Below are positions 42,707-50,896 of a stretch of DNA of 64,000 nucleotides, in pieces. Below the pieces are notes generated by a model. That model did not search any database and was not told where the DNA came from. It saw only the letters and a list, made by a program, of their open reading frames with translations. Every line of letters begins with the position of its first letter. Positions within the stretch are counted from its first letter, which is position 1. The position numbers and the translations under genes are program-made. The stretch comes from F23-D06 sp045130275 (lineage in GTDB: Bacteria; Bacteroidota; Bacteroidia; Bacteroidales; WCHB1-69): assembly GCA_045130275.1 (NCBI GenBank), contig JBGUPL010000081.1:68539-132538 (forward strand). The letters are read 5' to 3'.

Positions 42707-43743
42707 GGCTTTTGCATTAAATAGACCGTGTCTTTCACTATTGCGGTGTCACGGACCACCACCGTGTCGTTCACCACAATCTCTTTGGTGACGACGATGA
42801 TTTGGGGTTTGGTTGCCGACTCTTGTTGTTTCACTGGCGCAGTCGCTTCGGATAGCTTGGTTGTCAAGCTGGGCTCTGCTTGCAAACTGTTCTCGGTGAT
42901 AGTGTCGGTTGGAAGGCTTACTGGTGATTCAGCGGGTGAGACAGGCTCTTGCAACGGATTGTTATCCAGCGCAGTACGACAAACCTGCCAGAGGCAGACT
43001 CCGCCGACAATCCCCGCGATGGTCGCGGTGGCTAATGCCGCGCGGTGCGTTGCCACAAAGACACCCGGACTGGATGGTGCCTCCGCGGCTGCCTGCCGTA
43101 TCTGCGTGGTAGTGAGCGGCTTCGCAGGCACGTAGGTCAGTTCGGAAAGCCCGTTCCGGAACATCTGGTCGGTGCGGGCGGCCTCGGAATGCTGTAATAA
43201 GAATAGTAGTATCATGACAAAAACTCCCTTTTTGCGTTTTTCTTTCTCTTGAGCCTTTTGGGTGAGCAGCTGCCGCAGCCGTTTGCGGGCGCGGTAGAGC
43301 GTCTCCTTGGAGCTGGCGATGGAGATGTTCAGCAGGTCGGCAATGTAGGCATGCGACTGGTTGTCAATGGCATAGAGGTTGAAGACGGTACGCTGCGGAA
43401 CCGGCAGCTGTTGCACGGCTTCGAGCAGTTCCTCCTGCGTGAAGTCTGTTTCCCAAATGGATGTCTCCTCGGGGGCGACATCGGGGGTCTCCTCCTCCAC
43501 AATTGGCACGGTATCCATGCTTTGTCGCAGGTGCTGGATGGCGTGGTTCACGGTGATGCGCATCAGCCAGGCCTCGAAGTTGCCGGTGGCGCGGTAGGTG
43601 TCTGCGCGCTCCATCGCTTTGAGGAACGCCTCGTGCGCCAGATCCTCCGCCAACGCCAAGTCATTGACATAGCGGTGACAAGCGCCGATCATCCGTCCGA
43701 TGTTGGCCGCATACATCCGTTCCCAAAATGCTACATTCTCCAT
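42703..43743 (-). CDS. ECF-type sigma factor fused to a membrane segment and periplasmic tail
   Basis: A 346-residue fusion. Residues 1-75 are sigma region 2 (LALAEDLAHEAFLKAMERA, NFEAWLMRITVNHAIQHLR) and 105-165 region 4 (LLEAVQQLPVPQRTVFNLYA, then ADLLNISIASSKETLYRARKRL). After a basic KEKRKKG and a short hydrophobic patch, a TM segment lies at about 236-255 (ALATATIAGIVGGVCLWQV). A Pro/Ser/Thr-rich linker leads to a C-terminal VVVRDTAIVKDTVYL motif resembling the start of the overlapping outer-membrane protein. Ordinary ECF factors end near residue 170-190. ATG 43743 is set by the TATTTTTG box at 43771-43778. It may be regulated by membrane tethering. Confidence 0.85.
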   Translation of the reverse strand: MENVAFWERMYAANIGRMIGACHRYVNDLALAEDLAHEAFLKAMERADTYRATGNFEAWLMRITVNHAIQHLRQSMDTVPIVEEETPDVAPEETSIWETDFTQEELLEAVQQLPVPQRTVFNLYAIDNQSHAYIADLLNISIASSKETLYRARKRLRQLLTQKAQEKEKRKKGVFVMILLFLLQHSEAARTDQMFRNGLSELTYVPAKPLTTTQIRQAAAEAPSSPGVFVATHRAALATATIAGIVGGVCLWQVCRTALDNNPLQEPVSPAESPVSLPTDTITENSLQAEPSLTTKLSEATAPVKQQESATKPQIIVVTKEIVVNDTVVVRDTAIVKDTVYLMQKP

Positions 43744-43770
43744 TTTTTCGCCTTGTTCATGATGATGACG

Positions 43771-43778
43771 CAAAAATA
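43771..43778 (-). promoter_or_regulatory. -7 box (TATTTTTG) of the sigma factor operon
   Basis: Minus-strand TATTTTTGCGTC matches TAnnTTTG, the house-keeping type, and sets the start at 43743 rather than the in-frame codon at 43782. Confidence 0.7.
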
Positions 43779-43857
43779 GCAAAAGGTAACACTCGCGGAG
43801 AAAATTTTTTTTCGTTGCAGGTTGTGGGGATTAATCTCCGCAGATCGCGAGGTGGTT

Positions 43858-44472
43858 TTATTGGCTTGCCTCCTGCTTGCGTTCCAATTCCTCCAAACGT
43901 TCCTTCAACGCGCGGATTTCTTCGTCATTCTCCCGTTTCACCGTGTGCTTGAACTTGAACATAGCCAAGTTCAGCTCAAAAGAGGTCTCGCTGCTCTGGA
44001 CCGGCATCACATCCGTCAGCAGGTCTTCCACCAACTGGCCACCGCGCTGCAGCAACGTCTTCTGCTCTACGGAGTTCTCCTCCTGCTGCGGAACCTGTAT
44101 GATAACCCTCGACAGCTCCTTCATTTTTGCATACGCCTCCACAATGGCAATAGTAGTCTCCACCGCCTGCGGACTTTTCAGTATCGTGGCCAGCATGTAA
44201 AGACCCTTTTCGGTGAAGGCTTTGGGAGGATATTTTGAGTGTTGTCCTCGACCAAGATTCTTTAAGGTCAAAATTTTTGACCTTAAAGATTGTGTCTCTT
44301 CGGTTGACAGTTCCCAAATATATCCTATCGGAAATTTCTCGGGATTGTTCCTCACCGCTTGGTTGATTTCCTTTGTCTGTACACCGTACAATTCCGCCAC
44401 ATCGGAGTCCAATATCACCTGCTGGTCTCTGAGGGTGATAATCTTGTTTTCAACTTCTATAATGTTCGTCAT
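43858..44472 (-). CDS. ORF6N domain protein
   Basis: A 204-residue protein with an N-terminal ORF6N (KilA-N-like) DNA-binding domain: IIEVENKIITLRDQQVILDSDVAELYGVQTKEINQAVRNN, then FPIGYIWELS and KAFTEKGLYMLATIL. The C-terminal half is charged and helical (ALKERLEELERKQE), likely a coiled coil for oligomerisation. Phage antirepressors have this domain, but stand-alone copies are common in Bacteroidota chromosomes. A TATATTTG box lies at 44514-44521. Its target is unknown; the direct repeats at 44688-44723 upstream are possible binding sites. Confidence 0.88.
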   Translation of the reverse strand: MTNIIEVENKIITLRDQQVILDSDVAELYGVQTKEINQAVRNNPEKFPIGYIWELSTEETQSLRSKILTLKNLGRGQHSKYPPKAFTEKGLYMLATILKSPQAVETTIAIVEAYAKMKELSRVIIQVPQQEENSVEQKTLLQRGGQLVEDLLTDVMPVQSSETSFELNLAMFKFKHTVKRENDEEIRALKERLEELERKQEASQ

Positions 44473-44513
44473 AACACTTTATTTTGATGATTGAATAATG
44501 ATATTTCCGTTTG

Positions 44514-44521
44514 CAAATATA
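44514..44521 (-). promoter_or_regulatory. -7 box (TATATTTG) of the ORF6N gene
   Basis: Minus-strand TATATTTGCAAAC matches TAnnTTTG, 42 bases before the start at 44472. Confidence 0.65.
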
Positions 44522-44687
44522 CAACGGAAACGAGCTTTTGTCAAGGGTTTTGTGAAATTTTTTTATCCTTGGAAATCAATAAATTGAAAAATAATTTTAA
44601 CTATCCCATCTTGATTAGTTAATTTTTCAAGCCGGATTTCGCAGGATTTCGGGAAGAGATTGCGCTAAATCTCCGTGTCGTGAGCCA

Positions 44688-44723
44688 ATGAACATAGGTT
44701 CATGAGCGGATGAACATAGGTTC
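44688..44723. repeat. Paired 14-bp direct repeat ATGAACATAGGTTC
   Basis: Two identical copies (44688-44701 and 44710-44723) begin 22 bases apart, about two helical turns. Each contains the dyad GAAC-ATAG-GTTC, the look of a dimer binding site. They lie between the rlmH stop and the ORF6N promoter; a hairpin GATGCC-TATATAC-GGCATC follows at 44731-44749. The remaining spacer of about 280 bases is A+T-rich with no gene I can support. Confidence 0.6.
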
Positions 44724-44755
44724 GCGGGCCGATGCCTATATACGGCATCGAACTA

Positions 44756-45226
44756 TTAATGATGATACGGTTCCCCGCGCAAAATCGTGCACGCCCGGTA
44801 GAGCTGCTCGGCGAAGATCAGGCGCACCATGATGTGCGGGAAGGTGAGCTTCGAAAGGGCTAACTGCGCGTTCTGTCGGGCATAGACGGCCTCAGAGAAA
44901 CCGTACGCGCCGCCGATGACGAAGGTGAGCGTCTTCAATCCCGAATTGGCGCGCTGCTGGATGAACTCCGCGAACTGCACGGAGGTCTTCTCCTTGCCGC
45001 GCTCATCCCACAACACCACGTATTCGTCCGACTCTATCTTCTTGAGTATCAGCTCGCCCTCGCGTTTCTTCTGCTCCTCCACTGGCATGGACTTGGCGTT
45101 CTTTAGATACGGAATCGCTACCATCTCGTACGGGATGTAGGCCGCGATTTTGGCCGTGTACTGCCGGATGGCCTCGTCAAAAACGTCGCCATCGGGTTTG
45201 CCGATCCATATCAGTTTCACTTTCAT
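44756..45226 (-). CDS. rlmH: 23S rRNA pseudouridine(1915)-N3-methyltransferase
   Basis: SPOUT-class enzyme that methylates pseudouridine 1915 in helix 69 of 23S rRNA in assembled 70S ribosomes. The 156 residues are full length: KVKLIWIGKPDGDVFDEAIRQY at the start, EYVVLWDERGKEKTSVQFAEF, the SAM knot LTFVIGGAYGFSEAVYARQN and the C-terminal HIMVRLIFAEQLYRACTILRGEPYHH, typical of the family. The space between sufD and this gene is filled by a 14-bp tandem array with no visible promoter, so it may be read from the suf transcript. Confidence 0.96.
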   Translation of the reverse strand: MKVKLIWIGKPDGDVFDEAIRQYTAKIAAYIPYEMVAIPYLKNAKSMPVEEQKKREGELILKKIESDEYVVLWDERGKEKTSVQFAEFIQQRANSGLKTLTFVIGGAYGFSEAVYARQNAQLALSKLTFPHIMVRLIFAEQLYRACTILRGEPYHH

Positions 45227-45386
45227 ACTTCGTGTTTTTTACTTCGTGTTGGTGACTTCGTGTTGGTGACTTCGTGTTGGTGACTTTGTGTTAGTGAGTA
45301 AATGTTAGTGAGTAAATGTTAACAGCCGAAGGCTAACTAACAGCGAAGCTCACTAACAGCCGAAGGCTCTCCAACAGCCGAAGGCT
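45227..45386. repeat. 14-bp tandem array between sufD and rlmH
   Basis: Units run ACTTCGTGTTTTTT, then three ACTTCGTGTTGGTG, ACTTTGTGTTAGTG, two AGTAAATGTTAGTG-type, then four AACAGCCGAAGGCT-type units. Each block grades into the next, and most are 14 bp, twice seven. The array covers the 160 bases from just before the rlmH start to the sufD stop. Confidence 0.9.
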
Positions 45387-46759
45387 TACTCCTCCAGCGT
45401 TATCGGGAACACGATGTTGTTGTTCAGCATACATTGCGCGCAAACGTTCAATTCGCCGTGCAGACGGTGCTGGACCATGTTGCTGAGACGGTCGCGGAGG
45501 GCTTCGATGGTCACGTTCTGCACGATTTCGTTGGCGAAGGCGAACATGAGCAGACGGTTGGCCGCCGCTTCGCCGATGCCGCGGGTGCGCAGGTAGTACA
45601 ACGCCTCCTCGTCCAACTGCCCCACCGTCGCGCCGTGACTGCACTGCACATCGTCGGCGTAGATCTCCAAGAACGGCTTCGTGGTGACGTGTGCCTTGTC
45701 GGTCAGCAACAGGTTCTTGTTGGTCTGGAAGGCCGCCGTGCGCTGCGAATCTTGCGCCACGAGAATGTGTCCGTGGAAGTTCGCCGATGCCTCATCGTCC
45801 ATGATGCCCTTGTATAGCTGATAGCTCTTGCAGTCGGGCGCGGCATGGTTGATGAAGATGTGGTTGTCGCAAACCTGCTCTTTGTCAACGAGATACAATC
45901 CATACAACTTGGCTTCCGCCATCGGCTCGTTGAGGTTGACGTGGAAGGTATTGCAAATGTAGCCCGCGTTGAACGTGATGGCCGTGGAGGTGAAGGTCGA
46001 ATAGCTCTTCTGATGTACGAAAACATGGTTCAGCAGCATGGAAGCGGCATCCTTGTTCTCGGTTTTGTAGTAATGCAGATGCGCGTTCTCGCCCAAGTAA
46101 ATCTCCGAAACGATATTCGAGAAGGAAGATTCCTTTTGGATGGAGTCATCGCACTGAATAACAGAGAGTTCCGCATTCTTACCCAACGCGATAATGTGAC
46201 GGTTGTTGACTAACAACGGATCAGAGGTGTTCATCAGCGAGACAATCTGCATCGGTTTCTCAACCTTCACATTGTCAGGAATATAGATAAAAGCTCCATC
46301 GTTGAAAAGCGCTTCGTTGAGGGCTACCAAGCCGTTCTCTTTCTCCAAGTTGGCATGTGCCAACAGAGGCAGCACCAAGTCGGGATATTGACGGATGGCC
46401 GCGAACAGACTGCCTGTGATCACGCCCTGTTCGTCAACAGTAACCTCCTGCTTCTCAGAAATATACCAACCGTTACTAACCGGCAGTACCGTGGGGTGCA
46501 GATCCTGCACGCGGCACTGGAAATACTCCGCCAACGGACGGTACGGGTCGGGCTGCAGCTTTTGGATGTAGTCGGTTTTCACCTTTTTGTTCAGCACCGA
46601 CTGCTGCCAGCCTTGTAAACGCTTGTCGGGCAGCTCTTTCTGCAAGAAGAGGTCCATCGCTTTCCGACGGAGGTCGCGGATGGCCGCCTGCCCGCCGTCA
46701 GGATATTGCGCCTGGTTTTCGTTGAAAAGTCCCTGGATGAATTGTGTGAACGCTCTCAT
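45386..46759 (-). CDS. sufD: Fe-S cluster assembly protein SufD
   Basis: Scaffold partner in the SufBCD complex, which builds iron-sulfur clusters in the cytoplasm. The 457-residue protein has the SufB/SufD beta-helix core and the conserved C-terminal block CSHGATVGQLDEEALYYLRTRGI, followed by NRLLMFAFANEIV. It starts four bases inside sufC (ATGA), so they are coupled. The usual sufB partner is not adjacent nor elsewhere in the window, and sufS/sufE are also missing. The SufD-type N-terminus, lacking the SufB extension, argues against this being SufB. Confidence 0.9.
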   Translation of the reverse strand: MRAFTQFIQGLFNENQAQYPDGGQAAIRDLRRKAMDLFLQKELPDKRLQGWQQSVLNKKVKTDYIQKLQPDPYRPLAEYFQCRVQDLHPTVLPVSNGWYISEKQEVTVDEQGVITGSLFAAIRQYPDLVLPLLAHANLEKENGLVALNEALFNDGAFIYIPDNVKVEKPMQIVSLMNTSDPLLVNNRHIIALGKNAELSVIQCDDSIQKESSFSNIVSEIYLGENAHLHYYKTENKDAASMLLNHVFVHQKSYSTFTSTAITFNAGYICNTFHVNLNEPMAEAKLYGLYLVDKEQVCDNHIFINHAAPDCKSYQLYKGIMDDEASANFHGHILVAQDSQRTAAFQTNKNLLLTDKAHVTTKPFLEIYADDVQCSHGATVGQLDEEALYYLRTRGIGEAAANRLLMFAFANEIVQNVTIEALRDRLSNMVQHRLHGELNVCAQCMLNNNIVFPITLEE

Positions 46760-47517
46760 AACTTGCCCTGTTCGTATTCTTCCTTAATCCAGTCGTAACC
46801 GCGCTCTTCCAGTTCAAGAGCCAGCTCTTTCGGACCCGATTTCACGATTTTGCCATCGAAAAGCACATGTACCACATCGGGGACGATGTAGTCCAACAGT
46901 CTCTGATAGTGGGTGATGACGATGATGGCTTTGTCTGCGCCGCGCAGGTGGTTGATGCCGTTGGCGACCACACGAAGTGCGTCGATGTCGAGGCCGGAGT
47001 CGGTCTCGTCGAGGATGGCAAGGTAGGGGTCGAGGAGCGCCATCTGGAAGATCTCGTTGCGCTTTTTCTCGCCGCCGGAGAAGCCTTCGTTCACGGAGCG
47101 GTTGCTAAGCTTGTCGGTCAGCTCCACCACTTTCTGCTTCTCGGCCATCAATTTGAGGAACTGGGCGCCGTTGAGCGGGTCGAGGCCACGGTATTTGCGC
47201 ACTTCGTTGAGGGCGGTGCGCATGAAGTTGGCGATGCTCACGCCGGGGATCTCCACCGGGTATTGGAAACCGATGAAGACGCCTTCGCGGGCGCGGTCCT
47301 CAATGGACAAATCCAGCAGGTTTTTGCCTTTGAACCAGACATTTCCCTGTGTCACTTCGTAGCCACTCTTGCCGGCGATGGCGGATGCCAACGTGCTTTT
47401 TCCGGTGCCGTTCGGGCCCATAATGGCGTGCACCTCCCCCGCTTTCACCTCCAAATTGACGCCTTTCAATATCTCTCTATCCTTGATGGATACGTGTAAA
47501 TCTTCAATCTTAAGCAT
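46756..47517 (-). CDS. sufC: Fe-S cluster assembly ATPase SufC
   Basis: ABC-type ATPase that energises the SufBCD scaffold. The 253 residues show Walker A GPNGTGKST, the SufC-typical FIGFQYPVEIPGVSIANFMR, signature NEGFSGGEKKRNEI, Walker B YLAILDETDSGLDIDAL and the H-loop IVITHYQRLL. ATG 47517 (MLKIEDLHV) is preferred over 47523, since the TATCTTTG box at 47535-47542 leaves only about 5 bases before the earlier codon. It opens a sufC-sufD transcript without sufB. Confidence 0.96.
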   Translation of the reverse strand: MLKIEDLHVSIKDREILKGVNLEVKAGEVHAIMGPNGTGKSTLASAIAGKSGYEVTQGNVWFKGKNLLDLSIEDRAREGVFIGFQYPVEIPGVSIANFMRTALNEVRKYRGLDPLNGAQFLKLMAEKQKVVELTDKLSNRSVNEGFSGGEKKRNEIFQMALLDPYLAILDETDSGLDIDALRVVANGINHLRGADKAIIVITHYQRLLDYIVPDVVHVLFDGKIVKSGPKELALELEERGYDWIKEEYEQGKL

Positions 47518-47534
47518 ATTCAAAAATTAGGGCG

Positions 47535-47542
47535 CAAAGATA
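47535..47542 (-). promoter_or_regulatory. -7 box (TATCTTTG) of sufCD
   Basis: Minus-strand TATCTTTGCGCCC matches TAnnTTTG just upstream of sufC, showing that sufC is the first gene of its transcript and sufB is not expected in front. Confidence 0.75.
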
Positions 47543-47556
47543 CGATTTTTTAGAAT

Positions 47557-47584
47557 GTAGAGACGCAACAGGGCACGTCTCTAC
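47557..47584. repeat. GTAGAGACG-type palindrome, copy C (contains a stop codon)
   Basis: GTAGAGACG and CGTCTCTAC form 9-bp arms around a 10-base centre. The minus-strand gene 47581-50862 ends in CCG-TAG, where TAG is the beginning of the repeat arm, as in truB at copy B. Confidence 0.8.
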
Positions 47585-50500
47585 GGGTGCACCAAAAATA
47601 CGGATTTGAGCAGAATCCCGTCTGGTGCGACGATGCAAGTAGGGACTCCTGCAAATGGGAAATCGCGACTGCCTTTCGCGCCTGAAACGTTCATCATAAC
47701 GGGATAGGAAGTCTGCTGGTTGGAAACAGCGAGAATGTCTTCCAACAAAAAGAAGTGGAATCCCGTCATAAGAGCGCCGGAAACAGGAACCTCCTTACCC
47801 GTGCGCACATCAACCTGATATAAACGAAGCAGTTGTATGTAATGACTCCTTCTTGTTACAATGTTTTGCAAATTGTCATCACATGCTTGCCTCAGAATGT
47901 ACGCATATTTACAGCCCTGCCTCTTGGCCTCCTTGATGAGCAGTTGTTTCAATTTGGCATGTTGCACCGTTGTTTTGTGCTCGAAGTCAATGCGGGAGGC
48001 ACCTTTAGTGCCAAAACAATGCTCATTCTGGATGGCCAACTGTTGGAAACCGTTGCTGTATGGTGTTGCTTTTGTGACGTTTCGATTGCCCATCAGTGTG
48101 ATCAGTTCGCCGTTACGGATTATTTCCGTTTCTTGTCGCTCCACTCCTTCGGCATCTGTTTTTTCGTGGCGGACAAATGTGGCCTTATCGAACACATCGC
48201 CAGATTTGTAGGCTGTGACGGAAATCTTCTTTGATGTGACGACGTGATCCAATAATTCGACCATTGGATAAATAGGTGTTCCGTGATTGTATAAAATGGT
48301 CTGCCTGTTTGCCAAAAGTTTCTGATTGTTCAGTAGTGCCCCCACCAACAGCTGTCCTACCGCTTCGTCTTCTATCAACATGGGCGCGATTTCGAATTCC
48401 TCCAATAGGATATTCTTGGATTTCACACTTTTCAAGTGAGAAACAAGCGTATTGATCTCATTATTAGTATGTTGAACAGAAAGCAAGGAGTCTGTGCAGG
48501 GGAAGAAAATTGTTTTTCCGTCCACATATTCCTCTCCATTAGTCATTTTCACAGCTCCGTAGATCTGCATTCCGATGATTGAGATCGGGCGGCTGTAGCT
48601 CGTTTTCTCGCTGTTCCAGAAATAAGCATTGCCCATCATGATATATATATTGACACCGGAACGACTAAGGAAGTCATGCTTGGCGAGCGAAGAGGAAACC
48701 TCGCGGGCAAAATGCTCCAGATTGTTCATCGTCGGATAATCGAAGTTATGTTCGTCGTTCGTTTGGGTTGGTGGTGCGAAGGAACGGTCAGGCATGGCGC
48801 GTGACTCCGGATCGGGTTGCAACACTTGCTTATTTTTCCATTGTTTAAGGGTTTTCCGATATTCCGACTCCGTGGCTGCACGGAAGTCACGGGTAAACGA
48901 TTCGTAGGCATTGTCTGAGGACATGTCGTAGGCAGCGGGCACGGAGTCTCCGTTCAAGTTCTCGTTGTTGAACAAGTCACTGCCTACCAGCACTTTCGGT
49001 ACCAATTTGCGGACGTGTTTTTCGTTGGTGTAGTTGAGGCTCCCTTCCGAGGCTTCCACGGTGTAGATTTCAGCGTCGGTCATCAAGTAATCCTGGTAGT
49101 ACGGGGCGCTCAGCTCGCCTATTGTGAGGAGATTTTCGTCTATATCTCGTTCATCCTGAGCCACTTGATAAAAAAGGGCGGACGGGTTTCCATCGTTTTC
49201 CGTCTGGGTGGTGCTGAGGTGCGCAATCATATGGTCGGCCTGTGATTTAGGTGCGCGGAGCACGGGCAGGCGGCGGAACAGCAAATCTGGCGCCACGCAA
49301 TGCGTGGGCAGTTCGTCGCCACGGCTGTGGCAGGAAATGGCTGCGCTGTTGATGCCGTCCCCGCCAGCCATAAGATTGTCGAGCCACTGCTGCGGCGATG
49401 CAGAAACCCGAATATCCCGTATAATCTGCTCTGATCCGTCTGGAAAATGCTTAAAACAAACTGTTGGACAAATGGTTATAAGATTACGGGCGGTGTCGCA
49501 AATGATGTCCGCCTTAATGATGCGAATTCCGTATGGTACATTTTGCCGGCGAAGCTCTTCACGGATCCGATTGTTCAATTGCTCTCTATTCAGTGGATTG
49601 TCCGTTTTCACAATCAGGTTGGACTGCCTTGCGGAAGGCAGTCCAAGGTTCCCGCGCGCATGACCGTTGGGGGAATAAGCACTCGGACATTGCGTGCGTG
49701 TGGAGAGAAATTTCTCCAAAATCCCATGGTTAATTAGTGTGGTCTGCTGACTTTTAACACCTTCATTGTCAAAAATATAACCGCCATTCAGATATTTGTG
49801 CTTCAGACTCTTGATTGTTGGGTCACTGACGACTGAGAAGTCCTCTGGCAGGACCTTCTGCTGCAGTCGTCCGGCAAAAAGGCCATCAGAAGGGTTCTCC
49901 AAGGCATGACCGACGAGGTTGTGCATCAACGTTGTAACCGCTTGGTCTGAAAGCCAAAGCGGACAATCCACATATTCCTGGACGGGCGCATTGCAGACCT
50001 CATTTATCAGCACTTCCATGAGATGAAAATTATCCGACATCGCGTTGGCATCCGGTAGTTGTTCGGGAAGTGGTGCGAAGAACGGATAGTCGAGGTGCTC
50101 CAGCGTATTGTCCTTTGTGAGGCTCTCCATATGCAGGTTCAGCAGTGCTTCCGTATGATTCTGCACTGAAAAACTGTTTTCGCTGTTAACCAGGTAATTA
50201 CGATTTACTTGATAGATGATTTCGGCGGAAGCATTCGTCGCATTGGGGGATAGCGTCGCATCCGACGTGCAATAGCGAAGCCTTTTTACCCAATCGTCGG
50301 CATCCCAATGGTCATCCGAAATGGGCGGCTCGTAATATTGGTCCATATCCATCGGCTGAAAATGGAAAACCTCTGTGCTGTCACTGCCATAGAGTGTCGC
50401 ATTTAACAGATTGTCAGTATATTGCAGAATGGATTCTCGGTAGGCGCGTTCCGTTTCGCGCTGCAGGATCTTTCGTATCAACACTGGATTCTCATCCAAT

Positions 50501-50862
50501 GGTAAAGCGACCCGTTTCACTGAATAGCTTTGTTGGTCAAGAAAATGGTAATTGTCCGTTTCCGATCTCCCGACACGCAATTCGATAGTCAGGAACACCG
50601 TTTTTGAACTGGAGTTGTTGTAAATGTGACCGAAATTGGCGGCCACACGGTGCGTTTCCGTCTTGTTGACCCGATAGGCCATAAAATACGGAGGGTTCGT
50701 TGTTGTTCGTAGGGAGTCAAAATTGTGTTTGAGCTCCGTGCGCAAAAGTTGCAGGAAATCATCCTCATCTGGCGTGTTTTGTGCAAACACAAACGTGCAA
50801 CCCGCCAAAAGCAGTGCGCAACATATAATCCGCAATAGCCAAACTTTTGGACCGGAGGACAT
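47581..50862 (-). CDS. Giant secreted protein with two TldD/PmbA-like halves
   Basis: A 1093-residue protein with a signal sequence; LLAGC at residues 18-22 could be a lipobox, or cleavage may follow FVFAQ. Both halves look like TldD/PmbA proteases. Half 1 has DNEGVKSQQTTLINHGILEKF, NGHARGNLGLPSARQSNLIV; half 2 has KTDAEGVERQETEIIRNGEL. TldD's metal motif is HEAVGH. Here half 1 reads H314-NLVG-H319 (Glu lost) and half 2 reads D832-EAVG-Q (both His lost). Neither half should bind zinc in the usual way, so a non-catalytic role is likely. Ordinary TldD proteins are about 450-550 residues and cytoplasmic, so this is a tandem exported form. The stop lies in a palindrome. Confidence 0.75.
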   Translation of the reverse strand: MSSGPKVWLLRIICCALLLAGCTFVFAQNTPDEDDFLQLLRTELKHNFDSLRTTTNPPYFMAYRVNKTETHRVAANFGHIYNNSSSKTVFLTIELRVGRSETDNYHFLDQQSYSVKRVALPLDENPVLIRKILQRETERAYRESILQYTDNLLNATLYGSDSTEVFHFQPMDMDQYYEPPISDDHWDADDWVKRLRYCTSDATLSPNATNASAEIIYQVNRNYLVNSENSFSVQNHTEALLNLHMESLTKDNTLEHLDYPFFAPLPEQLPDANAMSDNFHLMEVLINEVCNAPVQEYVDCPLWLSDQAVTTLMHNLVGHALENPSDGLFAGRLQQKVLPEDFSVVSDPTIKSLKHKYLNGGYIFDNEGVKSQQTTLINHGILEKFLSTRTQCPSAYSPNGHARGNLGLPSARQSNLIVKTDNPLNREQLNNRIREELRRQNVPYGIRIIKADIICDTARNLITICPTVCFKHFPDGSEQIIRDIRVSASPQQWLDNLMAGGDGINSAAISCHSRGDELPTHCVAPDLLFRRLPVLRAPKSQADHMIAHLSTTQTENDGNPSALFYQVAQDERDIDENLLTIGELSAPYYQDYLMTDAEIYTVEASEGSLNYTNEKHVRKLVPKVLVGSDLFNNENLNGDSVPAAYDMSSDNAYESFTRDFRAATESEYRKTLKQWKNKQVLQPDPESRAMPDRSFAPPTQTNDEHNFDYPTMNNLEHFAREVSSSLAKHDFLSRSGVNIYIMMGNAYFWNSEKTSYSRPISIIGMQIYGAVKMTNGEEYVDGKTIFFPCTDSLLSVQHTNNEINTLVSHLKSVKSKNILLEEFEIAPMLIEDEAVGQLLVGALLNNQKLLANRQTILYNHGTPIYPMVELLDHVVTSKKISVTAYKSGDVFDKATFVRHEKTDAEGVERQETEIIRNGELITLMGNRNVTKATPYSNGFQQLAIQNEHCFGTKGASRIDFEHKTTVQHAKLKQLLIKEAKRQGCKYAYILRQACDDNLQNIVTRRSHYIQLLRLYQVDVRTGKEVPVSGALMTGFHFFLLEDILAVSNQQTSYPVMMNVSGAKGSRDFPFAGVPTCIVAPDGILLKSVFLVHP

Positions 50863-50874
50863 TAGACTTGAACT

Positions 50875-50890
50875 TTGAACTTTGAATTAA
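50875..50890. repeat. Short heptad repeat (TTGAACT TTGAACT TTGAATT)
   Basis: Three 7-bp units lie in the 34-base spacer between purA and the TldD-like gene. The unit matches the family at other junctions in period only. Confidence 0.65.
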
Positions 50891-50896
50891 GTGGGG

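Noticed and set aside
43858..44472. ORF6N gene as sign of a prophage
   Set aside because: No integrase, capsid, portal or tail genes are nearby, and stand-alone ORF6N genes are common in Bacteroidota.
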